Below are positions 1-8,963 of a DNA stretch of 18,416 nt, one piece after another. The DNA is from Acidobacteriaceae bacterium (GTDB taxonomy: Bacteria; Acidobacteriota; Terriglobia; Terriglobales; Acidobacteriaceae): positions 1-18,416 of the forward strand of contig JAUTWY010000014.1 in the NCBI GenBank assembly GCA_030838305.1, written 5' to 3'. A program made the position numbers and the translations under genes. The notes beneath the pieces are model-generated. The model did no database searches, was not told the origin of the DNA, and worked only from the letters and a program-made list of their open reading frames with translations. Positions within the stretch are counted from its first letter, which is position 1. Each line of letters opens with the position of its first letter.

Positions 1-2
1 GC

Positions 3-122
3 GGCATCCCTGCGAACGACGATCTGGTGGAGCGCATTTACCAGCGCGCCAAAACCAGCGACCGCACGTTGACAGAGGCTGAAATCGTGGAGTGCCTGCC
101 AGCGGCTCTGAAGCAGAATTGA
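3..122 (+). CDS. C-terminal end of an upstream protein, possibly LeuA/homocitrate-synthase-like
   Basis: An open frame enters from the left edge and stops at a TGA at 120-122, giving the last 39 residues of a protein. The visible tail is amphipathic and helical, including LVERIYQRAKTSDR and LTEAEIVECL. This resembles the helical C-terminus of pyruvate-carboxyltransferase enzymes (isopropylmalate or homocitrate synthase family), but the match is from memory and weak. The ketopantoate-reductase gene starts 23 bases downstream on the same strand, so the two may be cotranscribed. That a CDS ends here is likely; the family name is only a suggestion. Confidence 0.45.
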   Translation, partial: GIPANDDLVERIYQRAKTSDRTLTEAEIVECLPAALKQN

Positions 123-145
123 AATTCATGCCAAGCTGAGGGTTC

Positions 146-1066
146 ATGACAGACATTATCTCCAAGCCAATGCGACATGCGATTCTGGGAGCCGGCGGCG
201 TCGGCGGAATGATCGGGGCGTGTCTGGCGCACGCGGGCGATGCTGTCACCCTGGTGGTTCGGCGGGAGACGCTGGGGCAATATCCCAAACAACTTACTCT
301 GGAAAGCGCTTTCGGCCAATTCACGGTCGATGTTGCAGTTGCCACGGAAGTCCCGGCCGCCGATGTGCTTTGGATTACGGTGAAGGCTACGCAGTTAGAC
401 TCAGCACTCAGCGCGCTGACGAACCCCGATGGAGTACGGGCGATTGTTCCGCTGCTCAACGGCATCGATCACGTGGCTTTGCTTCGCGACAACTACGGCG
501 CAAACCGCGTGATTGCGGCGACCATTGCCGGCGAAATGGAGAGAGTCAGTCCGGGACACATCGCCCATCGCACTCCGTTTGCGCGGCTCAATGTCTTGTC
601 TGCCGGGCGGGCGATGCTCGCGGTGACCCTTAATCAGCTTGAGCAGATCGGCTTCGCCTGCCGCTTCATCGACGATGAACCGACCCTAATGTGGGGCAAG
701 CTGGTTTTCCTCGCGCCCTTTGCGCTGAGCACAACCGCCGCCGACAAGACTGTTGGCGAGATCCTTTCCGATCCGCAGTGGCGGAGTTTGGGAGAAACTT
801 GCGTTCGAGAAGCGTGCGCGGTCGGGGTGGCCGAAGGAGCAAGAGTCAACTTTGAAGCTGTTCTTTCCGGGGTGAGTGCCATGCCCCCCAACATGCGGAG
901 CTCCATGCAAAAAGATGTGGATCAAGGTAGGACTCCGGAATTGGATGCGATTGCCGGCCCAATCCTGCGCGGCGCCCGCCGACACGGGATTGATGTTCCC
1001 GCGACGAGGAAGCTGGTGGCCGCAGTGGAAGAGCGAGCTGGGTATAAAGAGAGCCGGCTGGCTTAG
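146..1066 (+). CDS. panE: 2-dehydropantoate 2-reductase (ketopantoate reductase) family protein
   Basis: 306 residues, the usual length for PanE. These cytosolic enzymes reduce ketopantoate to pantoate with NADPH in the pantothenate/CoA pathway. The N-terminal Rossmann motif GAGGVGG lies at residues 15-21. Family catalytic and binding residues are recognisable: K80 in ITVKATQ, N105 in PLLNGIDH, K185 in MWGKLVF and an acidic residue near E265 in the C-terminal helical domain. The ATG at 146 is preceded by a CTGAGGG ribosome-binding site; the internal ATG at 170 has none. It is convergent with glk, with only 9 bases between the two stops and no terminator visible. Many acidobacterial paralogues of this family act on unknown 2-oxo acids, so the exact substrate is inferred. 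Confidence 0.85.
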   Translation: MTDIISKPMRHAILGAGGVGGMIGACLAHAGDAVTLVVRRETLGQYPKQLTLESAFGQFTVDVAVATEVPAADVLWITVKATQLDSALSALTNPDGVRAIVPLLNGIDHVALLRDNYGANRVIAATIAGEMERVSPGHIAHRTPFARLNVLSAGRAMLAVTLNQLEQIGFACRFIDDEPTLMWGKLVFLAPFALSTTAADKTVGEILSDPQWRSLGETCVREACAVGVAEGARVNFEAVLSGVSAMPPNMRSSMQKDVDQGRTPELDAIAGPILRGARRHGIDVPATRKLVAAVEERAGYKESRLA

Positions 1067-1075
1067 AGATCCCGG

Positions 1076-2086
1076 TCAATCCGCGGCCCGGCTCGCGGTG
1101 CGAAATGCTTTTTGGATGAGCGTGTAACGCGCCGCTCCAATCAGGCCGGAGTCGTCATTCGTCACAACTTTGACCGGCATATCCTTCAGGATCGTCTCCA
1201 TGCGACCCTTGTCCAGGAAAGATTCCAGGAACAAAGGATCTTTCATCTTCGGAACGATCTTCGCCGCAATACTACCCCCGATGAAGATCCCACCCGTGGA
1301 CATGAAATTCAGCGCGCAGTTGCCCGTCTCCGCGCCGAACACGCTGACGAAGATGGACAAGGTCTGATCGCAAATCGCGGCCTTACCCTCCAATGCGGTT
1401 TGCGAAATCAAAGCCGGGGGATCGGGCGCTGCGCGCAACTGCGTTCGCAACCATTCCGGTTCTTCGGCCTTGTGTGTATCTCGCAGAAAGTCGTAAATAT
1501 TCTTGATCCCAGGCCCAGAGAGAATTCGCTCACAGCTGATCCGTCCATACTTCTTCTGCAGGTAGGCCAGCAATTCCATCTGCAAATCGTTCCTGGGCGC
1601 AAAGTCGGCGTGTCCTCCCTCGCAAGCAAAAGGATGATGCCGGAAGCCATCCCAGTAAAGGCCCGCCACGCCCAGTCCGGTTTTGGCCGAGATGACAGCC
1701 CGGTTGCCTTCAGGCTCTTCTCCGCCTTCACTCAAGGTGATAAAGTCTTTCGATTCCAGGCCATCGATTCCATAAGCGTAAGCTTCCAGATCATTGAGCA
1801 GTCCCACGGAATTCAGCCTGAGTTGTGTGGCCACTTCCTTCGCATCGATAACCCAAGGCAGGTTGGAAATTTTGCTTCGTCCAGCGCGCACCGGCCCAGC
1901 CACGCCAAGGCATGCGCTGTGAACGGGAATGCCTTCAGTTTTTATGAAGTCAGCAAGAATGCCGGATAAGCCGTCATGCTTCTGGCTCATGTAGGTTTTT
2001 TCCACCACGCGTTGCAGCCGGTTGCCTTCGGTTTCGAAAGCAGCGAGCCGCGTGCGAGTTGCGCCAATCTCACCGGCAAGAATCAT
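1076..2086 (-). CDS. glk: Glucokinase (Glk family, non-ROK) with an atypical phosphate-1 motif
   Basis: 336 residues; ATP:glucose phosphotransferase of the PF02685 type, giving glucose-6-phosphate for the adjacent zwf product. Recognisable blocks in order are GVAGPV, LPWVID, LLNDLEAYAYGI (carrying the presumed catalytic Asp), TGLGVAG, EGGHADFAPR, LSGPGIKNIYDFL and the C-terminal adenosine motif GGIFIGGS. Two changes stand out. The N-terminal phosphate loop, normally GD(I/V)GGTN/K, reads GEIGATR, and the loop normally GxGTGLG reads SAKTGLG. The rest of the fold is intact, so this is a full-length gene and not a pseudogene. It lies 13 bases downstream of zwf. Its own ATG has no Shine-Dalgarno at normal distance; the nearest, GGAGGAG, sits inside the end of zwf and fits the bridging minicistron better. 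Confidence 0.88.
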   Translation of the reverse strand: MILAGEIGATRTRLAAFETEGNRLQRVVEKTYMSQKHDGLSGILADFIKTEGIPVHSACLGVAGPVRAGRSKISNLPWVIDAKEVATQLRLNSVGLLNDLEAYAYGIDGLESKDFITLSEGGEEPEGNRAVISAKTGLGVAGLYWDGFRHHPFACEGGHADFAPRNDLQMELLAYLQKKYGRISCERILSGPGIKNIYDFLRDTHKAEEPEWLRTQLRAAPDPPALISQTALEGKAAICDQTLSIFVSVFGAETGNCALNFMSTGGIFIGGSIAAKIVPKMKDPLFLESFLDKGRMETILKDMPVKVVTNDDSGLIGAARYTLIQKAFRTASRAAD

Positions 2087-2099
2087 TGCTCAATAAGAA

Positions 2100-2103
<4 letters not shown>
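2083..2103 (-). other. Six-codon minicistron bridging zwf and glk
   Basis: Reading the minus strand, ATG at 2103-2101 opens a frame of six codons (MILIEQ) closed by TGA at 2085-2083. Its start overlaps the zwf stop as ATGA, and its stop overlaps the glk start in the same way. GGAGGAG lies 9 bases before this ATG, ideal spacing, but about 26 bases before the glk ATG. The nine bases ATGATTCTT occur at both starts, suggesting a small tandem duplication. The structure is directly visible; that it relays ribosomes from zwf to glk is inference. Confidence 0.5.
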
Positions 2104-3644
<1,541 letters not shown>

Positions 3645-3908
3645 TGTAACTTCTTAACTGGTCGTTCATAGTAAATGACCGGTGCCTGGCTTTCTAGGGG
3701 ATACTGCCGAGGAACACTGGTAGGGCGCATGGCGGTAAGGCGGGAGAAGAGCGACGCCAGATGGGGAAGCGAATCGTGAACGTTACGAACGTCCATCTCC
3801 GGGCAAGGCAGCAAGCTGGATCTGAGATGGCAAGGGGATCGGTCTAGTTCCCGCCCAAGGTAATTCCTATTCTTTCCCGCGCATTGTAAGATTATTCCAA
3901 TCAACTCA
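3645..3908. promoter_or_regulatory. Divergent intergenic region with repeats, zwf / M20 peptidase
   Basis: This 264-base region must hold promoters for both neighbours, but I see no convincing -35/-10 pair. It contains the direct repeat GAACGT-TAC-GAACGT (3778-3792) and a seven-base inverted repeat CCATCTC / GAGATGG (3793-3799 and 3824-3830). These could be an operator and a leader hairpin. No coding potential is evident. Confidence 0.35.
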
Positions 3909-5174
3909 ATGAGTCCGACTCCCTCACGTGCGGATATGCCTCAGGTTGCGCCCACGGTGCAGCAGGAGGTGGCCCGCCTGGCGGCGGCGCCGGAGATAAG
4001 GTCGGCGTATAACTGGCTGCGCACGCAGGAGCCGCAACTATCGCAGTGGCAGATGGAGATGGCGCGGATTCCGGCGCCTCCATTTGGCGAGTCAGCGCGC
4101 GCCGCATGGCTGGCTGAGCGCTTTCGCGAGGTCGGGCTTGACGATGTTCGCATCGACGATGTGGGCAATGTGTTCGGTGTGCATCCTGGATTTGGGCAGC
4201 GCTACGTTGCGCTGAGCGCGCACATCGATACTGTATTTCCCGCGAACACGCCGCTAAACGTCCGCCAGCAGGGAAGCCGGCTGTATGGGCCGGGAGTTTC
4301 TGATAACGGCGCTGGGGTCACGGCGATGCTTGCGATCGCTTCTTTGTTGCGCGCGGTGCGCCTGCGGCATGCGCTGCCGTTCGTGTTTATCGGGAACGTG
4401 GGCGAAGAGGGCGAAGGCGACCTGCGCGGCATGCGGCACATTTTCTCCACGCCGCGCTGGAAGGATTCCATTGCCTACAGCGTCGTTCTCGACGGCGCGG
4501 GCGCTGACACGATTGTTGCGGAAGCCTTGGGCAGCCGGCGCTTTGAAGTGATTGTGCGCGGTCCGGGCGGACATTCATGGAGCGACTTCGGCGCGCCCAA
4601 TCCCATCGTGATTTTGTCCCGCGCCATCGACACGTTTACATCGACCCCGGTGCCTGCAACGCCGAAGACCACGTTCAACATTGGAGTCATCCGCGGAGGA
4701 ACGTCCGTGAATTCGATTCCAGAGTCCGCCAGCATGAAGGTGGATATCCGCTCGACCTCCATGGCCGAGATGGAGCGACTGGAGCAGACGCTGCGCCTGG
4801 CATTGAATCGCGCGGTGGAAGATGAAACGCTTGCAGCGGAGATGCGCTCACCTGTGCAGAAGCGGCCTACGGGAGTGAATTGCGAAGTGGTCGCGATCGG
4901 GAACCGTCCGGCAGGCGAACTGACGCCGGGCGCACGAATTCTGCACGTGATTCGGGCGGTGGATGCGCAACTTAACAATGCCGCGCAGGTGCAGCGGGCA
5001 TCGACTGACGCGAACATTCCGCTATCGCTGGGACTCGAAGCCATTGCCATTGGCGGTGGCGGTTCGGGCGGTGGCGCCCACACTTTGCAAGAATGGTTTG
5101 ACAGCAACGGGCGAGAGCTGGGGCTGAAGCGAATTTTGCTCACGCTGCTGGCGCTCGCAGGAGCGAGGGAATAA
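3909..5174 (+). CDS. M20-family metallopeptidase (PepT-like di-zinc exopeptidase)
   Basis: 421 residues. Di-zinc ligands of the M20/M28-like fold are all visible: H105 and D107 in SAHIDTVFP, the bridging D132 in GPGVSDNGAG, the catalytic-base and ligand pair E166-E167 in VGEEGEGD, D195 in VVLDGAG, and H391 in GGGAHTLQEW. Residues of about 205-315 form the lid/dimerisation domain. The family removes N-terminal residues from peptides or hydrolyses N-acyl amino acids; the substrate cannot be told from sequence. There is no signal peptide, so it is probably cytosolic. The ATG at 3909 lacks a good ribosome site; ATG 3936 is a possible alternative. Its stop overlaps the next gene (TAATG), so the two are probably translationally coupled. 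Confidence 0.9.
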   Translation: MSPTPSRADMPQVAPTVQQEVARLAAAPEIRSAYNWLRTQEPQLSQWQMEMARIPAPPFGESARAAWLAERFREVGLDDVRIDDVGNVFGVHPGFGQRYVALSAHIDTVFPANTPLNVRQQGSRLYGPGVSDNGAGVTAMLAIASLLRAVRLRHALPFVFIGNVGEEGEGDLRGMRHIFSTPRWKDSIAYSVVLDGAGADTIVAEALGSRRFEVIVRGPGGHSWSDFGAPNPIVILSRAIDTFTSTPVPATPKTTFNIGVIRGGTSVNSIPESASMKVDIRSTSMAEMERLEQTLRLALNRAVEDETLAAEMRSPVQKRPTGVNCEVVAIGNRPAGELTPGARILHVIRAVDAQLNNAAQVQRASTDANIPLSLGLEAIAIGGGGSGGGAHTLQEWFDSNGRELGLKRILLTLLALAGARE

Positions 5175-7009
5175 TGCTTGCGAATGGTGAGAGAAACAAT
5201 TGGTGTCGAGCAATATCCTTGCGCAGCGGACCGCACTCGATGGCTCCTTCGGAGCCTCGAACCAGGCGAATATTTTTGGCCGTCCCCTTCCTTTGCTTAT
5301 TCACAGCTCTGGGTTCCGCCCAGTCGTTGAATCGAATGTCCGGCAATGCCAAGACTCCGGCCTCAGGATCCAAGGCCGATATCATCTACACACATGCCAA
5401 TGTTTATACCGGCGTGCCTGCGGCGGCGCAGTTCAGTTCAGTGGTCCGCGAGGAGGCCATCGCCGTGCGCGGGGATCGCATTCAGGCAGTGGGGAGGAAT
5501 GCCGAGATTGAGAAGTTCAAAGGCGCGCAGACGCAGGTCATTGATTTGGGTGGAAGGTTCGTCATGCCCGGATTTAACGACGCTCACCTGCATTTGGCCG
5601 ACGCCGGCCTCTACAAATTAAACGTGAATTTGACCGGCGTGAAAACGCTGGAGGAGTTCCGTGAGCGCCTGCTGGCCAAAGTGCAGACGGCTAAACCAGG
5701 GGAATGGATTTTGGGCGGAGGATGGGACGAGACAATTTTTCCGGTGAAGACTCTGCCCAGCCGATGGGATCTGGATCAGGTGTCGGACGGCCATCCCGTC
5801 TACCTGGATCGAGTGGACGGACATCTCGCGGTGGCCAACACGCGGGCGCTGCAAGTGGCAGACATCACGATTGCCAGCCATGACCCGGAGGGCGGCCTGA
5901 TTGACCGCGATGCCAACGGTCAACCGACCGGAATCCTTCGGGAGAAGGCGAAGGGCGCGGTGCTGGCCGTGATTCCCCATCCCACCCACGAGAAGCGGCG
6001 GCAGGGGATTGAAAGCGCACTCGCGGATCTGGCCGAACACGGCGTCACGTCCGCCCAGGATTATTCCCCAGACTGGGAGAATTTCCAGATTTATGAAGAA
6101 CTCGAAAAAGAAGGCAAGCTGACTGCCCGGATTTCGGCCTGGCAGCCCTTCGATCTCGCTGTGGAAGACTTGAAGAAAAGGCGCGACTCGCATCCCCAGT
6201 CCGATTTGATGTTGCACACCGGAATGCTGAAGGCCTTTATGGACGGCTCACTGGGCGGGCATACGGCCGCCATGCTGGAACCGTATTCGGATGACCCGAA
6301 GGCCTCCGGTCTGCCGCAGTACGAAGCCGAAAAACTGAATGCAATGGCAAAGGAGCGCGTGCTGGCAGGCTTCCAGCTTGGCTTTCACGCTATCGGAGAC
6401 AAGGGAGTGCAGATGGCGCTCGATGCCTTCGCCGAAGCCGAAAAAGCCGCGCGCGAACAGAAAGTAAAGGCCGCCAATGGGGGGAATGATTTCCGTCTGC
6501 GCATTGAACACGCCCAAGTCACTACGCCCGCCCAAATCGCGCGTTTCAAAGAATTGAAAGTGATCGCTTCGATGCAGCCCAGTCATGTGCTTACCGACAT
6601 GCGCTGGGTTCTGGACCGGCTCGGGCCAAAGCGCGCCGCGACTTCTTACGCGTGGGCGGCGTTCTTGAATCAAGGTGTAACGCTGGCTTTCGGCACGGAT
6701 TATCCGGTTGAACCCATCGCGCCGCTGCGAGGGCTCTACGCCGCCGTCACCCGCAAAAGCGAGGACGGCAAGCAGGAATTCTTCTCCGAGCAGAAGCTCA
6801 CGATGGACCAGGCCATCGCCGCTTACACAAGCGGCTCCGCCTTCGCCGAATTTGAGGAGAAAGAAAAGGGCAGGCTAGCGCCCGGGATGCTCGCGGATTT
6901 CGTGGTGCTCGATCGCGACATCACGGCGGCGCCCGCCGAGAAATTGATGGCGACCAAGGTGTTGCGCACCGTGCTCGGCGGCAAGACGGTGTACGAGGCC
7001 ACGAAATAG
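5174..7009 (+). CDS. Secreted amidohydrolase (amidohydrolase-3 / YtcJ-like metal-dependent hydrolase)
   Basis: 611 residues from ATG 5174, which overlaps the peptidase stop and has AGGAG ten bases upstream. A typical Sec signal peptide begins only at the internal Met 23 (ATG 5240): RTRRIF, then LAVPFLCLFTALGSAQ with a likely cleavage after GSA. The mature start may therefore be 5240 (589 residues). Amidohydrolase-superfamily motifs follow: PGFNDAHLHL (metal HxH), GGGWDETIFP, DGSLGGHTAAML, FHAIGDKG, RIEHAQV, LAFGTDYPVEP, and the C-terminal beta-sandwich GRLAPGMLADFVVLD. The family cleaves amide bonds in small molecules, peptides or cyclic ureides. The substrate is unknown, but coupling with a peptidase points to peptide or amide catabolism. 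Confidence 0.9.
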   Translation: MLANGERNNWCRAISLRSGPHSMAPSEPRTRRIFLAVPFLCLFTALGSAQSLNRMSGNAKTPASGSKADIIYTHANVYTGVPAAAQFSSVVREEAIAVRGDRIQAVGRNAEIEKFKGAQTQVIDLGGRFVMPGFNDAHLHLADAGLYKLNVNLTGVKTLEEFRERLLAKVQTAKPGEWILGGGWDETIFPVKTLPSRWDLDQVSDGHPVYLDRVDGHLAVANTRALQVADITIASHDPEGGLIDRDANGQPTGILREKAKGAVLAVIPHPTHEKRRQGIESALADLAEHGVTSAQDYSPDWENFQIYEELEKEGKLTARISAWQPFDLAVEDLKKRRDSHPQSDLMLHTGMLKAFMDGSLGGHTAAMLEPYSDDPKASGLPQYEAEKLNAMAKERVLAGFQLGFHAIGDKGVQMALDAFAEAEKAAREQKVKAANGGNDFRLRIEHAQVTTPAQIARFKELKVIASMQPSHVLTDMRWVLDRLGPKRAATSYAWAAFLNQGVTLAFGTDYPVEPIAPLRGLYAAVTRKSEDGKQEFFSEQKLTMDQAIAAYTSGSAFAEFEEKEKGRLAPGMLADFVVLDRDITAAPAEKLMATKVLRTVLGGKTVYEATK

Positions 7010-7071
7010 AGCTCAAGAACAGCTCAAAGTAGTAGGTTCGTACTATCGGCATTTGCTTATAGCGAATTCTT

Positions 7072-7091
7072 TTTCGTTCCATAAAACGAAA
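7072..7091. repeat. Short inverted repeat between amidohydrolase and htrA
   Basis: TTTCGTT (7072-7078) and AACGAAA (7085-7091) form a seven-base stem with a six-base loop. No run of T follows on the plus strand, so it is not a canonical intrinsic terminator for the upstream gene. It could equally be an operator. It lies in the 224-base gap before htrA. Confidence 0.3.
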
Positions 7092-7191
7092 TGCTGTATT
7101 CGTGCGTCTAATACAATACTAAGCGGATCGCTGAGGGTGTGATCTCATATTCAAGGCGGTTCCGGCTCTGGGGCGTCGCTTTCCAAACGGG

Positions 7192-7197
7192 TATAAT
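7192..7197 (+). promoter_or_regulatory. Candidate -10 box for htrA
   Basis: A perfect TATAAT hexamer lies 36 bases before the preferred htrA ATG, which would place transcription start near 7204 and leave a roughly 30-base leader containing GGAGGA. No recognisable -35 box sits 16-18 bases upstream, so this is a weak call. A second TACAAT occurs about 80 bases upstream. Confidence 0.35.
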
Positions 7198-7233
7198 TCA
7201 GGATTGATACAGTTTTCGGAGGACAGCAGGTTT

Positions 7234-8814
7234 ATGGATTCGCGTGCAATGTGGGTGCGCATCAAAACCCGTCGATGGGTTTCTTCTTTCAGCATTGTGG
7301 CTACGCTGGCCGTGGGTATTTTGATTGGTACAGTGGTTTCTTTTGGAGTGAAGGGCAAAGAGGGACAGAAGTCTTCCGACGCGACTCCGCTGTCCGTTCC
7401 TTCTCCAAAGCAACTTTCCAATCAGTTTTCGCAGATTGCCAAGCAATTAGGACCGAGTGTCGTTAACATCAATACGGAATCGACCATCAAGACTCAGCGC
7501 CGGCGTCGCGGCGGGCAGATGCCGGAAGATCCGGACGGCGGCGGTGGCATGGATGATTTCTTTAACCGCTTCTTTGGCGGGCCTGGCGGGCAGGGTGGAC
7601 CCGGGGGCGACAATTCGATTCGCGAGCGTTCTTTGGGCTCTGGCGTGGTTGTCGATCCCAAGGGCTACATCGTTACCAACCGGCACGTGGTGGAGAAGGC
7701 GGACCGAATCCGGGTGCGGCTGCAGGATGATCCTCCGGGCGTGCAACATGACGCCAAGGTGATCGGACAAGATCAGGAGACTGATTTGGCGGTCATCAAG
7801 ATCGACATGGACCGCCCCGTGCCATCTGCCAGGTTAGGCAATTCTGACAGCATGCAGGTGGGGGATTGGGTATTGGCCATTGGCAGTCCTTTTGGCCAGG
7901 TGGGTACTGTCACCGCCGGCATTGTTTCCGCCAAGGGCCGGGACATCGTCCCGAACCGCCAGTTTCAGACCTTCATTCAAACGGATGCCGCGATCAACCC
8001 CGGCAATTCTGGGGGTCCGCTGGTCAACCTTGACGGGGAAGTAATCGGAATCAACACGGCCATTCTGAGCGAAACCAATGCCTATGCGGGCGTGGGTTTC
8101 TCCCTTCCGTCCAACACCGTGGTGCAGGTGTACAACCAGTTAATTGGGCCCGATCACCGTGTCGCGCGTGGCTCCATCGGGATCGAATTTAACTCGGTGG
8201 AAAATCCGGCGATCGCGCGGGTCTATGGCGCAGGCACGGGCGTAACAGTGTCCTTCGTTGTCGCCGGCAGTCCAGCCGATCAGGCAGGCCTGAAGGCGGG
8301 CGATACCATCAACAGCGTCGATGGCAAGAAAGTGGCAAAGGGGGCGGAGTTGGTGGCAGACATTGCTTCGCGCAAGCCCGGAGCCAAGGTGCAGCTCGGC
8401 TTCCTGCGCAATGGTAAGCAGCAGGACACGACCGTGACCGTTGCTGACCGTTCCAAGCTGTTCGCGGCACGCCTGAACGAGGACGAGACTAGCAGCGACG
8501 AGAGCACCCCCAAACAGAGCAAATTCGGCATCACAGTTCGTAAGCTGACGCCGGAGATGGCCGACCGGCTTGACATTCAGTCGGGCAAAGGTGTGATCGT
8601 GCAGGATGTCAAAGGCGGATCCTTCGCCGAAGACATCGGAGTGGGGCGCGGCGACGTCATCCTTGAAATCAACAAACAGCCAATCGATAGCGAGGCGGAT
8701 TTCGCCAAGGCGGAGTCAAGTCTGAAGAGTGGTCAGGACGTCGTGTTCCTGGTCCGCCCGCGAGGCGCGTCTCGTCAAGATGGAACCATCTTCATGGCGG
8801 GAACTCTTCCGTAA
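7234..8814 (+). CDS. htrA: Periplasmic serine protease HtrA/DegP (Do-type, two PDZ domains)
   Basis: 526 residues from ATG 7234, chosen because GGAGGA lies 11 bases upstream; the same frame extends to a TTG at 7204. An uncleaved N-terminal anchor (residues about 15-40) places the protease outside the cytoplasmic membrane. A glycine-rich, Arg-rich loop precedes the trypsin-like domain. The triad is visible: H151 in TNRHVVEK, D184 in QETDLAVIK and S259 in NPGNSGGPLV. PDZ1 covers roughly residues 310-410 (SPADQAGLKAGD) and PDZ2 the last 90 residues (GVGRGDVILEINK). These proteases degrade or refold misfolded envelope proteins under stress. Many Do-type genes are controlled by ECF sigma factors, but no such promoter is recognisable here. 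Confidence 0.95.
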   Translation: MDSRAMWVRIKTRRWVSSFSIVATLAVGILIGTVVSFGVKGKEGQKSSDATPLSVPSPKQLSNQFSQIAKQLGPSVVNINTESTIKTQRRRRGGQMPEDPDGGGGMDDFFNRFFGGPGGQGGPGGDNSIRERSLGSGVVVDPKGYIVTNRHVVEKADRIRVRLQDDPPGVQHDAKVIGQDQETDLAVIKIDMDRPVPSARLGNSDSMQVGDWVLAIGSPFGQVGTVTAGIVSAKGRDIVPNRQFQTFIQTDAAINPGNSGGPLVNLDGEVIGINTAILSETNAYAGVGFSLPSNTVVQVYNQLIGPDHRVARGSIGIEFNSVENPAIARVYGAGTGVTVSFVVAGSPADQAGLKAGDTINSVDGKKVAKGAELVADIASRKPGAKVQLGFLRNGKQQDTTVTVADRSKLFAARLNEDETSSDESTPKQSKFGITVRKLTPEMADRLDIQSGKGVIVQDVKGGSFAEDIGVGRGDVILEINKQPIDSEADFAKAESSLKSGQDVVFLVRPRGASRQDGTIFMAGTLP

Positions 8815-8833
8815 CCGTGGTACTAGCCCGACC

Positions 8834-8882
8834 GGAACTGGCGTTGCCTCCCACAATGGGGGATGATTACAATGCCAGTTCC
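8834..8882. terminator. Large two-tier hairpin after htrA (possible terminator)
   Basis: GGAACTGGCGTTG (8834-8846) pairs with CAATGCCAGTTCC (8870-8882) over 13 positions with one G-U. The 23-base loop can form an inner stem CTCCC / GGGGG (8848-8852 with 8858-8862). It begins 20 bases after the htrA stop. Only a broken T-rich stretch follows (from about 8892), so the terminator assignment is tentative; an RNA-stabilising 3' structure is the alternative. Confidence 0.5.
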
Positions 8883-8911
8883 AGTGGGGTCTGTTTTCCT
8901 GGGTTTCTTGT

Positions 8912-8956
8912 CTCAGAGAGAATGCGCAGACCAGCGGAGCGGCGTGCATTCTGAGG
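8912..8956 (+). promoter_or_regulatory. Leader hairpin overlapping the ribosome-binding site of the next gene
   Basis: CTCAG + AATGC (8912-8916 and 8921-8925, with a four-base AGAG bulge) pair with GCATTCTGAG (8946-8955). The 3' arm contains most of the GAGG (8953-8956) that would initiate translation at TTG 8964. In the folded form the site is hidden. The pairing is visible; a regulatory role is inference. Confidence 0.35.
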
Positions 8957-8963
8957 TTTGACG

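Noticed and set aside
1112..1969. 285-residue plus-strand open frame
   Set aside because: Antisense to glucokinase; no motif and no ribosome site.
4475..5236. 253-residue minus-strand open frame
   Set aside because: Lies antisense to the M20 peptidase, whose zinc ligands are all in place. The translated product is Ser/Pro-rich and low in motif content, as expected of a shadow frame.
7072..7091. Hairpin as intrinsic terminator of the amidohydrolase gene
   Set aside because: The T run is on the 5' side of the stem and none follows it, so the terminator shape is wrong for the plus strand.
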